From NCBI RefSeq assembly GCF_000236705.1, contig NC_016599.1:3596001-3660000 (forward strand): DNA of 64,000 bases, in the 5' to 3' direction. Of this stretch, positions 25,796 to 34,265 are shown piece by piece. The notes under the pieces are model-generated. The model had not been told where the DNA came from and did not search any database. It saw only the letters and a list, made by a program, of their open reading frames with translations. Position 1 is the stretch's first letter, and each line of letters begins with the position of its first letter. Source of the stretch: Owenweeksia hongkongensis DSM 17368 (GTDB taxonomy: Bacteria > Bacteroidota > Bacteroidia > Flavobacteriales > Schleiferiaceae). The position numbers were made by a program, and so were the translations under genes.

Positions 25796-25972
25796 ATGGA
25801 AGGAATAGTATTAAGAACTAAGATGGCCAGTGGCCAAGAGAGAAAAGAAGTGGTTCCGGTATCAAAGGCCACTTTTAAGGTATATCAGGCCTTAGTGTCT
25901 GGTGGGTTGACAATTTCTGAGATAGATAGCGCAATTGAATTATTTAAACTCAATAAGGAAGATGACCAATAA
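25796..25972 (+). CDS. Small protein (58 aa) before the terminase-like gene
   Basis: The frame ATG 25796 to TAA 25970-25972 lies between two genes of the same operon and overlaps the next start by 11 bases. The product is MEGIVLRTKMASGQERKEVV and onwards, with a C-terminal helix pair (TISEIDSAIELFKLNKED). The packed place supports it as a gene. No family is recognised. Confidence 0.45.
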   Translation: MEGIVLRTKMASGQERKEVVPVSKATFKVYQALVSGGLTISEIDSAIELFKLNKEDDQ

Positions 25973-26579
25973 AGAGGAAGCATTCCTTCAGTATTATATT
26001 GCCAACGGCTCAAATACAGGCCGCAAAGCAGAGCTTTATAGATTAGCATTTGGAAAGGAAGCTGAAGGTAAGAAAGACAGTAGTTTAGAGACTTACGCAA
26101 AACGTCTTTTGGCTACTAAGGAAGCAAAGGACTACATTAAGCAGCATAGGCCTAATGACGTAGTACGGAGTGAGCAATTGCTAGATGCGATAAGGGATTT
26201 GAAAGAGCTTGAGCAGGCCAAGGATCATAAGGTTGCTGATGTGTTGGCTATCAAGCGCGAAATAAGGCTTCATCTGTCGGACTTGGCCAAATGCATTGAT
26301 GTGGTAGAGCAAAGCAGGAAGGAGGAGTATAGCATCAGTAATGTGAGATTCACCCTCACCATCCCATTAAAAGGGCAAGAAGGTAAAGAGGAGCAGTGTT
26401 ATTTAGCGTCTTATATCCAAGAGCTGATAAAAGCCAATAAATCAAAGCTACTTCTGGTAAATGCAGGAGAGGTAAAAGAAATTAAATTCATGGGCAATAC
26501 GAGTGGTGAAATGACAGCGCAAGACGTTGAAGAATCTTTAAAAGAAGAGACCTTTAGTTTTGCCCTTAAAGCCTCGTAA
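25962..26579 (+). CDS. Small-terminase-like protein (tentative)
   Basis: I start it at the ATG at 25962. The 205-aa product opens with TNKEEAFLQYYIANGSNTGR and KAELYRLAFG, which recalls the HTH start of phage small terminase subunits (KQ-x-FV-x-Y pattern), followed by a long helical part. No large terminase is present. Satellites often keep a lone small terminase to redirect packaging. A different HTH protein is possible. Confidence 0.4.
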   Translation: MTNKEEAFLQYYIANGSNTGRKAELYRLAFGKEAEGKKDSSLETYAKRLLATKEAKDYIKQHRPNDVVRSEQLLDAIRDLKELEQAKDHKVADVLAIKREIRLHLSDLAKCIDVVEQSRKEEYSISNVRFTLTIPLKGQEGKEEQCYLASYIQELIKANKSKLLLVNAGEVKEIKFMGNTSGEMTAQDVEESLKEETFSFALKAS

Positions 26580-26611
26580 TTTGAAGTAATTAAAATTTTC
26601 ATTGTCCTGGT

Positions 26612-26655
26612 GCCCTGCTGCCTTTACTATCAATAAGATAGTAGGGAAGCAGGGC
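26612..26655 (+). terminator. Strong terminator of the phage-remnant operon
   Basis: A near-perfect 19-bp stem (GCCCTGCT...AGCAGGGC) with a AATAA loop is followed by TTCTTATTTTTATT. It lies 33 bases after the stop of the terminase-like gene and ends the plus-strand operon 23447-26579. Confidence 0.8.
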
Positions 26656-27540
26656 TTCTTATTTTTATTGCAGTCTATGCCCATTTTGGTAATTGGTATT
26701 AAGTCGATTTTGAAACAATGCCTATACCTTGAGTCACTTGTGAATAAAGGCTTTTCAGTTGTTTTGTGGTGGTGCTGGCGCTTGGTTGTTATCCAGTAAT
26801 ACCTTATTGCCATCAAAGCAATGAAGATCATTCTTGATCAATTCTAGGTTAATTTATAAATATCTATTAATCAGTAGCTTGTGGATTGCTTAAGGCTGTT
26901 GCTGGCCTGAGACCCCGATCTTGCGTGTATGGTCATTGCTATTGCAGCGAAATGTTCAATTCTATACCTATTGATACCTCCGGACCGGCAGTTTTGAGGT
27001 GCAGACTGGATAAGGTAAATTCACTATGATTATAAGATCAATGGTAGGGTGGGGGAGAGGCCTTTAATAGGCACGGTTTAACTCTATTTGACATAAGGTT
27101 AATTATAAAACGAAATAGGCTGGTATTTCAGGCCGCTGAGGTAAGTCTAGGTTCATGATGAATGCTGATGTAGTGTAGGTCTGAAGATATTCAATCCTTC
27201 AACTTGAAGGAGCCCTTTGTTTATGGGCGTTTGGCGAAGGGTGGAAGAATATAACACCTCACAGACGACCGTTCAAGGGGTGTTACCTTAGCCAAGGTTC
27301 AGGTTTTACGAAGCCTGCACTGGTGTCTTGAAAAAAAAATGACCCCCGTACCTCTATTGTTCGTTAATGTGTGAATATTAGGATTACTCATTTAAAATTA
27401 TTGAAATCACAAAATAACCCTTGCCAGGAGGTATAGATGAGGTGTTTTTGGAGTTTTTTTTTATTAGAGTCGACTATTCTAATCTTTGTGAGATTTTTTT
27501 AATTTAACCTAAATAATTCCAAACCAACCAAACCTTAATC
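26656..27540. other. Gene-free stretch between phage remnant and cargo block
   Basis: No frame longer than about 25 codons with gene character was found on a read of this stretch. A hairpin-rich part at about 27,200-27,330 holds AACACC...GGTGTT and a TTCAGGTTTTACGAAGCCTG stem-loop that resembles TTCAGGTTTTATAAACCT near 22,727. It could hold a small RNA or a relic. Upstream of 27,541 the DNA is AT-rich and probably contains the promoter of the LpxR-like gene. Confidence 0.35.
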
Positions 27541-28971
27541 ATGAAAAAATCACTTATTGTTTTGCTTTTTTGCGCCTTGCAAAATGCATATTGTCAAGAG
27601 CAATTGGATAGTTCCAAGACTAAGATTCTTAAAGAAATTGTTAAAGAGAATTTTCAAACTCTTGATTCAACTCAACTGTACGTATTGGGTGAAATTTCAG
27701 CTTCGTCAGTTAGTGAAGTTCAACACAACATTGATAAACAAGTTCAAGGTAATTTTGGGGTAGTTATAGAGCAGGATTGGTTTGTTGATTGGTTGCCAGA
27801 TAAGAATTTTGACCGAAACTATACTCAAGGAACAATGTTTTACTACTCTAAGCCGAGCTTAAGGGAAAATCCTTTATTTATTCCAATAAATGCTTTCGAG
27901 TGGTTAGCATCCAAACTAGGCGGAGGACACTCGCAAAATGTAAACGTTGCTTCAACTCTAAAATTTGGGTTAACAGCTTTTACTCCTTTAGTAATAGACA
28001 GTGTCGTTCCTGTGGTTGGAGATAGGCCATTTTCAAATATTGCCTTTTTGACAACTCAAAAATCTTGGTACAATCTGAAAACCGGAGTTTATTCAGAGCA
28101 TTCGTTCAATTTTGGATGGATGGGAAGTAATATTGCTTATACATTTCAGTCATGGGCTCATAAGTCACTTGTGCTAGGGCGTCCAACTCAAATATCTTGG
28201 GATCATCAGGTATCAAGAGGAGGTAGTTTTGCCTTTATGTATACTTTGTCAGGCGCAAAAACGATACTGGATAATCCATTAAAAGGAAATGATAAAAAGA
28301 ACGTATTTGATTTGGGGTTAGGGTATAAAGTCAATATAGGGTGGTATACAGGTGTAGGTACCTCCTTGGTACTTAGGATAGGGTCAATATCAAAAGGTAA
28401 TCTAGGGGGAGTTGGTTCCAATTCAGATATGACCAACTACAATAAGTCAAATATTACTGCTTCAAGTCGAGAGAAGTTCCGAAAGCAATTTAAGCCTGCA
28501 ACTGATGCAATGTATAAAGAACAACAACAATATAAGAGTAATTCGGAGTTGACTGTTTTAAAAGAGGAGAATGACGAGAAAATAAATCGAGCGTACTTAG
28601 AAAGTGTTCAGGCTAGAAGTAATTTCGCTGGTGGGCGGATTAAAAAAAATGGGGAGCGTGCTATTTTCGATTGCTATGCATTTGGAAAGGTTGCCCCTCG
28701 ACTTACGCCCTATAATGCAGCTATATTGGGGCAGGTAGGAAGAGAATCATTATATACGCTCCCATATGAAGATTATAATCCATTTATACTGGATGTTGAG
28801 TATGGTTTGGTTCTTAGCTGGCTAAGAACAAATGATAGAGTTCTTGTGCCGGTACGAAGGTGGGATATTTTGCTTTCCCTTAATCACAGATCACCAGAAA
28901 TAAGACCTGATAATGAGTATAAGAGATGGCATCATTGGGGTAAAGTAGCCTTTGACTTTGCTTTGTTCTAA
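27541..28971 (+). CDS. LpxR-like outer-membrane protein (lipid A deacylase family, DUF2219)
   Basis: This 476-aa protein begins with a signal peptide (MKKSLIVLLFCALQNAYC). Two family landmarks are visible: FDRNYTQGTMFYYS (residues 90-103) and DRPFSNIAFL (161-170), which match the DRxYTxG and DRPYxG motifs of LpxR, a beta-barrel that removes a 3'-acyloxyacyl chain from lipid A. The rest is rich in strands that suit a barrel (FNFGWMGSNIAYTFQSW). It is longer than LpxR (about 320 aa), with an inserted charged stretch at about 310-370. Next to a defence-like block it might alter the surface as a phage barrier; that is inference. Confidence 0.6.
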   Translation: MKKSLIVLLFCALQNAYCQEQLDSSKTKILKEIVKENFQTLDSTQLYVLGEISASSVSEVQHNIDKQVQGNFGVVIEQDWFVDWLPDKNFDRNYTQGTMFYYSKPSLRENPLFIPINAFEWLASKLGGGHSQNVNVASTLKFGLTAFTPLVIDSVVPVVGDRPFSNIAFLTTQKSWYNLKTGVYSEHSFNFGWMGSNIAYTFQSWAHKSLVLGRPTQISWDHQVSRGGSFAFMYTLSGAKTILDNPLKGNDKKNVFDLGLGYKVNIGWYTGVGTSLVLRIGSISKGNLGGVGSNSDMTNYNKSNITASSREKFRKQFKPATDAMYKEQQQYKSNSELTVLKEENDEKINRAYLESVQARSNFAGGRIKKNGERAIFDCYAFGKVAPRLTPYNAAILGQVGRESLYTLPYEDYNPFILDVEYGLVLSWLRTNDRVLVPVRRWDILLSLNHRSPEIRPDNEYKRWHHWGKVAFDFALF

Positions 28972-29066
28972 ACGTTGGTTCGAATCATTCTGCTTGTCTT
29001 GTCTGATTTTAATCAGTTCATTAAATCCATAGGAGAAAAATGCAGTGTTAAACATATTGGTGATTT

Positions 29067-29723
29067 ATGAATAGTAAATGGGAAGAGTTTGTTGAAGGAC
29101 GCTTAGTCTATAAGGAGAAAATAGAGGCTTCGCCTGATTTAATTGAAAGGTATATAGAAGAGCATCAAAAACAGTTGGATTTATTGTTTGAACTTCATGA
29201 ATTAGCCGATGAGTGGGTTGAGATAAGAGACCCTGATGATATGTCAGTTTTTCTTTTAGACAGGCTCAGATTGGTTGCATATTTCTGTTTTCTTACTAGC
29301 TCTTTTTTGGATCACATGACTTGTGTCAGAGGATTGATTAAGAGTCAGGATAATTGGCAAAAAGTGTTTTATGCTGGGAAGGCGGCATTAGTTATGTATG
29401 AAACATTCGTTTCATATAATGATTACCAAAAACACTTTTCTCAGTTGATAAATGAGGGTTATCCCGATTTAAGTGATAGGTACAAAGATGTGGGGCACTT
29501 AATCAGGAGTTTTAAGAAACATCGAAAGTATGACCAAGAATTAAAGATAATAAGGCATTGCGTTTCGGGGCATTACCACAAGCAATTCAATCAATATTAC
29601 AGGATGGTAAGAGATATGAATATTGAGGATTTCGAATTGTCGTTGTACCTTTCAATGGGTATACTGAAAATTAAGATGAACTTGATATATGATATAATGA
29701 ATTTAGACGAAGACGGAGGTTAG
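29067..29723 (+). CDS. HEPN-like helical protein (tentative)
   Basis: This 218-aa protein is all-helical and soluble. Near the C-terminus ELKIIRHCVSGHYHKQF gives an R-x5-H spacing, which fits the Rx4-6H motif of HEPN ribonucleases; the helices around it match the four-helix layout only loosely. HEPN proteins are common toxins or effectors in defence islands. It is 95 bases after the LpxR-like gene and ahead of the HExxH-SIR2 operon. It may be a part of that system or an unrelated cargo gene. Confidence 0.45.
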   Translation: MNSKWEEFVEGRLVYKEKIEASPDLIERYIEEHQKQLDLLFELHELADEWVEIRDPDDMSVFLLDRLRLVAYFCFLTSSFLDHMTCVRGLIKSQDNWQKVFYAGKAALVMYETFVSYNDYQKHFSQLINEGYPDLSDRYKDVGHLIRSFKKHRKYDQELKIIRHCVSGHYHKQFNQYYRMVRDMNIEDFELSLYLSMGILKIKMNLIYDIMNLDEDGG

Positions 29724-29906
29724 GTTTTGTGTCATTTTTGATATAGTCGTTATTATCATGCGTGAATATTATTGTTGAATACGGTTTATGTTCAGTATAC
29801 CTAAATCTATAGGTTCTATAGTATGAATTTTCGGTTACTTTAGTGATGTTTTCGTATTTTTTTGGAAATTCTCTGCTATATTATTGACGCGGTGGAGGTT
29901 TTTTAA

Positions 29907-30080
29907 ATGTTAGTTTGTAACGATTGCAGCTATTTATCTGGCTTTTCTTGCCAGCGGCATTGCTTTATTGTAGAAGTTTATTGGTGTTTGTTGGTGCTTG
30001 ATAGGGATGATAAAACCAGATTTGACCAAAAATTGATATGTCTTAAAGCTTTGAGAAAATATCGATTTGATCTTTGGTGA
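29907..30080 (+). CDS. 57-aa Cys-rich protein with a strong ribosome-binding site
   Basis: The frame runs from ATG 29907 to TGA 30078-30080. A GGTGGAGG Shine-Dalgarno sequence lies just before it, which is rare in this window. The product has C-x2-C-x7-C-x3-C at residues 4-19 (VCNDCSYLSGFSCQRHC), a zinc-knuckle-like pattern, and two further Cys. The C-terminal half is charged (DRDDKTRFDQK). It lies 105 bases upstream of the HExxH gene, on the same strand, and may belong to that operon. Confidence 0.5.
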   Translation: MLVCNDCSYLSGFSCQRHCFIVEVYWCLLVLDRDDKTRFDQKLICLKALRKYRFDLW

Positions 30081-30185
30081 GGGGTATTTGGATAGTTTGT
30101 TGAATGAAGAAGTATGCTAAAATTTTAGGATTAAGAATAAAAGTCGTTTTTTTATCGGATATAGTATAAAATATTGCAATTGTTA

Positions 30186-32402
30186 ATGAGGTGGTTGAAG
30201 GTAACCTTTCTGGAAAATGAGCACCATGAGTTGGGCGGGCAGATTAAGAATGCAAGTGTTGAGCTGTTAAAGGGTAGGTGTTTGCCGGGAGATATGGAAA
30301 GGTCATTTAGAGTCAGTCCAATTTTTCCTTTAGACTCTGATTCAGTCTTGATTGATGAAAATTTTCATGTGAGTTTTTATCATTTTGAAAAGCCTTATCA
30401 AATACTCTCACGGATTAAGGAGGCAAATAAAGATTTGGCTAAACTAACTTGGTACAGTGTAGGGATTAATGCAGTACTGGTATTTGCAGAAAGTAGGGCT
30501 CACCTGGAACGGGTTTCAAGGGGTTTTTTGGAAGAGCCAATCTCACATGAATACTGGAAAGTTACCAACAGTTGTCTCGATGAGGTTAGTTTTAAGATTA
30601 GCCAAAGACAAGATGTAAACTTAAATGAGTTTAAGATTTATGAGTATACGGATTTAGAGTTGAGTCAACGATCTGTGATTGATGAGTTTGTTGCGTGTGT
30701 AGATTTGTTAGTTTCTCAATTTGCTAAGCATCAGCCTTATGAGTTAGGAACGTTAAAGTGTCTAATTGCAGAAATGAATGAACTAATCCTGGAACTCAAT
30801 TATGTTAATTATCTCAATAGAAAGGCTAGCTTATTTTTTACTGATGGTAAGGCAAGCGATGTGAGCATTATTAAGCCGGATAGCTTAGAGGAGTTTTCGG
30901 AAGATGAACTTCTAAGGGATGTTTTAGTTCGGGAGGGATTAAAGCATCAATGTTTAGACAGAGTGATACAGGTGAATGCGGCGTTGTCCTATGTGTCGAC
31001 ACAAACATTCTCGGGTGTTACTCCTATTTTAGAGCGGCGCAGCATATTAAGAAGACACTCACTTTTAGGTGTTGGGTCTGCGGTAAAGGGTGTTACAAAA
31101 ACAATTCGGTTTATTGAGGACGCTTTTAATGGGCTTAATATAGATGAGATTATTAACAACTCATTTAAGAATTCACCAAAATTGAGTGGTATTGAAGAGC
31201 CCTTAGTTCAGATTAACACAAAAAAGTGGTCTGAACAATATGGTGTGGATAAATGGTTTGGGCAGGGGGCTAATGAAAATCAATTCCCGAAATTGGCTTA
31301 TTTCAGTGGGAGATTGGGATTTCGAGAAGCTGAATACTCTATTTCAGCTGCTAATCAAGCTTTGACATGTGGAGGTGGGTTGGATTGGAGCATACTTACA
31401 ATTACACATGAAATGACTCATGGTCATGTGCGGGATATCTTGAAATATGTTCTTTCGGGTGATCTCAGACATAATGTAGATGATGAGTTTAAACAAATGC
31501 ATGCGTGTTTTCGTAAGTTTTGTCAAAATCCAAAAAGTGATGGTTTTACCCAGTTAGAGTCGATTCGGAATCTGTTTTTTTTGTATTTGAGTTTGAGTTT
31601 GACTCATGGGTCCTTGACTTTCCGAGGTATGGGGAGGGTAGAGAATAGACAGGTGGTTGAGTTGGTTGATCTTTCTACCGAGGATCTGAGAGGTCAATTG
31701 CAAAACGAGAATAGAAATATTAATGAGATAATGGTTCACGTTTTGGATCTTAAATACTTTTACGCTAACCGATTAAAACCATATATAGCGTTGATATGGA
31801 ATTCATGGTCTCAGGTATCTCATGTAAAAGCGGATTTGAGACAATATGTGTTGAGGAGTTTGTTGTCAATTGCCTCTAAAGAGAAGGGTGATGATCATAA
31901 GAGATTCGAAGCATCGGTTAATAAATTTATTGATATTGTACTTGAATATCAATTGAAAATAGGTGTTAATCTGGTTTCGGAGATTCTATTTGAGCTGGGG
32001 CAGCCAAATATCATTAGTGAAACCGAAGAGGGTGTGCTAGTAAGGTTAGAAGATAAGTCAGGATTGAAAAAACAGCATAAAGAGCAGTTATACGATACGG
32101 AGAAAAGATTGTTTTTGGCTTTTAAGCCCTCGTTGATTATTGTTGATTTGGCAGGTGAGATATTCTTTTCAAAAAAGGTTCTGTCAAAGTTGTATGACGA
32201 TGAAAATATTCATTTTGAAAATACAGCTGAAGGGGATTTTGAGGATCATTTTAACTATGATAATGCTGAGAGCTGGAGTGAGGTTGATATCAAGAGTAGA
32301 ACAGGTTACTTGTTACATTGTAAGGAGTTGATACTTGAGCATGGGATGAATGATGATTTATTGGAAGAAATTACTGCTATGCGATACATTGCCTGTATTT
32401 AA
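30186..32402 (+). CDS. HExxH metallopeptidase-like protein of a SIR2 operon
   Basis: I start this gene at the ATG at 30186 (a TTG lies at 30174); the product has 738 aa. The zinc-protease motif HEMTHGHVRD is at 408-412, set in a helix (ILTITHEMTHGHVRDIL). About 100 residues later NEIMVHVLDLKYFY offers a Glu that could be the third zinc ligand, as in gluzincins. The N-terminal 280 residues and the C-terminal 200 do not match a family I know. No signal peptide is present, so it acts in the cytosol. It is first of three tightly spaced genes, 23 bases from the next. A protease gene joined to a SIR2 gene suggests that cleavage and NAD depletion are linked. Confidence 0.6.
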   Translation: MRWLKVTFLENEHHELGGQIKNASVELLKGRCLPGDMERSFRVSPIFPLDSDSVLIDENFHVSFYHFEKPYQILSRIKEANKDLAKLTWYSVGINAVLVFAESRAHLERVSRGFLEEPISHEYWKVTNSCLDEVSFKISQRQDVNLNEFKIYEYTDLELSQRSVIDEFVACVDLLVSQFAKHQPYELGTLKCLIAEMNELILELNYVNYLNRKASLFFTDGKASDVSIIKPDSLEEFSEDELLRDVLVREGLKHQCLDRVIQVNAALSYVSTQTFSGVTPILERRSILRRHSLLGVGSAVKGVTKTIRFIEDAFNGLNIDEIINNSFKNSPKLSGIEEPLVQINTKKWSEQYGVDKWFGQGANENQFPKLAYFSGRLGFREAEYSISAANQALTCGGGLDWSILTITHEMTHGHVRDILKYVLSGDLRHNVDDEFKQMHACFRKFCQNPKSDGFTQLESIRNLFFLYLSLSLTHGSLTFRGMGRVENRQVVELVDLSTEDLRGQLQNENRNINEIMVHVLDLKYFYANRLKPYIALIWNSWSQVSHVKADLRQYVLRSLLSIASKEKGDDHKRFEASVNKFIDIVLEYQLKIGVNLVSEILFELGQPNIISETEEGVLVRLEDKSGLKKQHKEQLYDTEKRLFLAFKPSLIIVDLAGEIFFSKKVLSKLYDDENIHFENTAEGDFEDHFNYDNAESWSEVDIKSRTGYLLHCKELILEHGMNDDLLEEITAMRYIACI

Positions 32403-32425
32403 AGAATAATTTAAAGATTAATGTT

Positions 32426-33310
32426 ATGGTTTCTCGACAAACTGAAAAAAGAGATAGGCTTTCTTTTAATGTTTCGGCTGTAGAAAAAACCTATTACTCG
32501 GTTGTTTTACGTAAGGTTGAAGCTGTAAGCTTATTGGACAAAGTCCTTGATCATCTAGGTGTTGATACTATTGTAGAAAAGTTTGTTATCCAAGACCAAG
32601 ATACTTCTGTGGTTCATGGTCTGTTAAAAACAAATGTCAGGTACTCCAATAGTTTGAAACTGGATTTTTCAGCGAATGGGGATGATAAGCCTCCATACAA
32701 TTATGATGTTTTTTTATGTGAAAGAAAGATGAGAAGCGGTGTATACGTAGTAGTTAGTTTTCCGTTTCATAAACTTGCTATTGTGAAGATGGGGGCTGTT
32801 ATAGAGGCTATGAATATTTCTGGTGGGCTAAGGTTTGTTAAAGTAGATACAAATAAGATAGTGGCTGCATATCAGCATAGGAATGATTCATTGGGAATGC
32901 TGGGGGAGGTAGATGTTCTAAGTCAGGCTGAAGAGAGTTGTTCAATGACTACAGATATTAGAGCAGTTCATATAAGGAGTAGTGTTCCTGGAGCGCTTAG
33001 TTCCATTGGATTTGCTGGGGATGACCCATTATCTTCAGAAATATATCAAGATTATATTAAGAAGAAATTATTAAAGAATGAATTTAAGGCTAATATGGTA
33101 TCGGTCTATGCTAAAGTTAATAGGAGTACAGAGCCTTTTGTGCCTTATTTTAGGTCAAGTATATCTATTGATAAACATGGTAATTTTCAATTTTATCTTG
33201 GTAAGAACGGTGCCAATGCGCATTGTGTATCTTCCTTACTTCCTCTATTGGAAGAAATCGATTGCTTAAGTGCTAATTTTTCAAATCCTTTAAGTAAAAA
33301 TGAGTTTTGA
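32426..33310 (+). CDS. Unrecognised middle protein of the HExxH-SIR2 operon
   Basis: This 294-aa protein is soluble and mixed alpha/beta, with several buried strand-like segments (SGVYVVVSFPFHKLAIVKMG, NMVSVYAKVN). No known domain or catalytic motif is seen. The gene is held between the HExxH gene (23-base gap) and the SIR2 gene (11-base overlap, ATGAGTTTTGA), so its product is probably made in step with SIR2. It could be a sensor or an inhibitor of the SIR2 protein that the protease releases; this is inference. Confidence 0.55.
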   Translation: MVSRQTEKRDRLSFNVSAVEKTYYSVVLRKVEAVSLLDKVLDHLGVDTIVEKFVIQDQDTSVVHGLLKTNVRYSNSLKLDFSANGDDKPPYNYDVFLCERKMRSGVYVVVSFPFHKLAIVKMGAVIEAMNISGGLRFVKVDTNKIVAAYQHRNDSLGMLGEVDVLSQAEESCSMTTDIRAVHIRSSVPGALSSIGFAGDDPLSSEIYQDYIKKKLLKNEFKANMVSVYAKVNRSTEPFVPYFRSSISIDKHGNFQFYLGKNGANAHCVSSLLPLLEEIDCLSANFSNPLSKNEF

Positions 33311-34184
33311 GTATTTAACGAATAAGAGAATGGCCTTGGATGTTTTATCAGGTTCTCTTAAGGATGGTGGACTAATTATTTTTATTGGGGCTGGAGCGTC
33401 CAAAGATATGGGGTTGCCTTCTTGGTTTGAGTTGGTAAATGCCTTGCGAAAACATCAGGGTTTAGTGGAGCTCACAGGGGGTAAGACGGCAACAGAGTTA
33501 CATATGGCAGCTGATGAAGTTAGGGATGAGGTTGGTGATGAAATGCAGTTTAAGAAGATTTTGCAAGAGGTTTTGTATGAATTTCAGCTAGAAGATTTTG
33601 TTAAAAAAGTTTATGATTACAAACTCTTGATCTCCTTATCTGCATTGTTGATGGGAAGCACTAGGGGTAGGGTGACAAAAGTTTTTACATTTAATTTTGA
33701 TAGCATGCTTCAGTGGTATCTGTCTGTTTTTGGTTTCACATTGAACGTTGTTTCGGCTCTCCCGTATAAAGAAAAATCTGTAGATGTCACCATCTTTCAT
33801 CCGCATGGCTATGTTCCACATCCAGAAATTTCACATCAGTTTAGTAGAGAGATAATTTTAGGTTTGGAGGAAATGGATAAAAGATTAGGTTTAGGTCACC
33901 CTTGGTTTGAAGTTTTGAAAGTTAATTTAAGATCGAATTTGGCGATATTTATTGGTCTGTCTGAGGATACTTTTTTTGACAGGGCATTAAGTCCAGTTGT
34001 GTCGGATGTTGTTAATCATGTTGGTGGAGAAAGGCCAGTTGGTTTTTGGTTGTTTGGAGGAGATAAAGATGAAGCAGTGAAGAAAGCAATGCTTCGTAAG
34101 AACGTAATTCCAATTACACTAGATTCTTATGATGAGATTCCGGAGTATTTACTTGAGATTTGTCAAAAAGCAAGTAAAATGTAA
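33300..34184 (+). CDS. SIR2-domain protein, probable NAD-degrading effector
   Basis: This 294-aa protein has the SIR2_2 landmarks: IFIGAGASKDMGLPSW (28-42) that binds NAD, TFNFDSML with Asn132 and Asp134, and FHPHGYV with His169-Gly170. The Asn/His pair is the active pair in defence NADases such as ThsA. The zinc site of deacylating sirtuins is absent, so NAD breakdown is more likely than deacetylation. The domain makes up most of the protein, with no extra sensor domain visible, so the trigger must come from a partner. Its ATG overlaps the stop of the middle gene. It is the last gene of the operon. Confidence 0.75.
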   Translation: MSFEYLTNKRMALDVLSGSLKDGGLIIFIGAGASKDMGLPSWFELVNALRKHQGLVELTGGKTATELHMAADEVRDEVGDEMQFKKILQEVLYEFQLEDFVKKVYDYKLLISLSALLMGSTRGRVTKVFTFNFDSMLQWYLSVFGFTLNVVSALPYKEKSVDVTIFHPHGYVPHPEISHQFSREIILGLEEMDKRLGLGHPWFEVLKVNLRSNLAIFIGLSEDTFFDRALSPVVSDVVNHVGGERPVGFWLFGGDKDEAVKKAMLRKNVIPITLDSYDEIPEYLLEICQKASKM

Positions 34185-34212
34185 GGGGTATTTATTTTTA
34201 TTACAAACATTT

Positions 34213-34240
34213 TTGTGTTAATAATTTTTTTTTAATTTTG
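34213..34240 (+). promoter_or_regulatory. Bacteroidota-type promoter
   Basis: TTG at 34213-34215 and TAATTTTG at 34233-34240 fit the -33 TTG and -7 TAnnTTTG elements with a 17-bp gap. The ATG of the 75-aa gene follows 25 bases later, so the small gene has its own promoter apart from the SIR2 operon. Confidence 0.6.
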
Positions 34241-34265
34241 ACGCCCTCCTTAAAAAGCAAAACCT

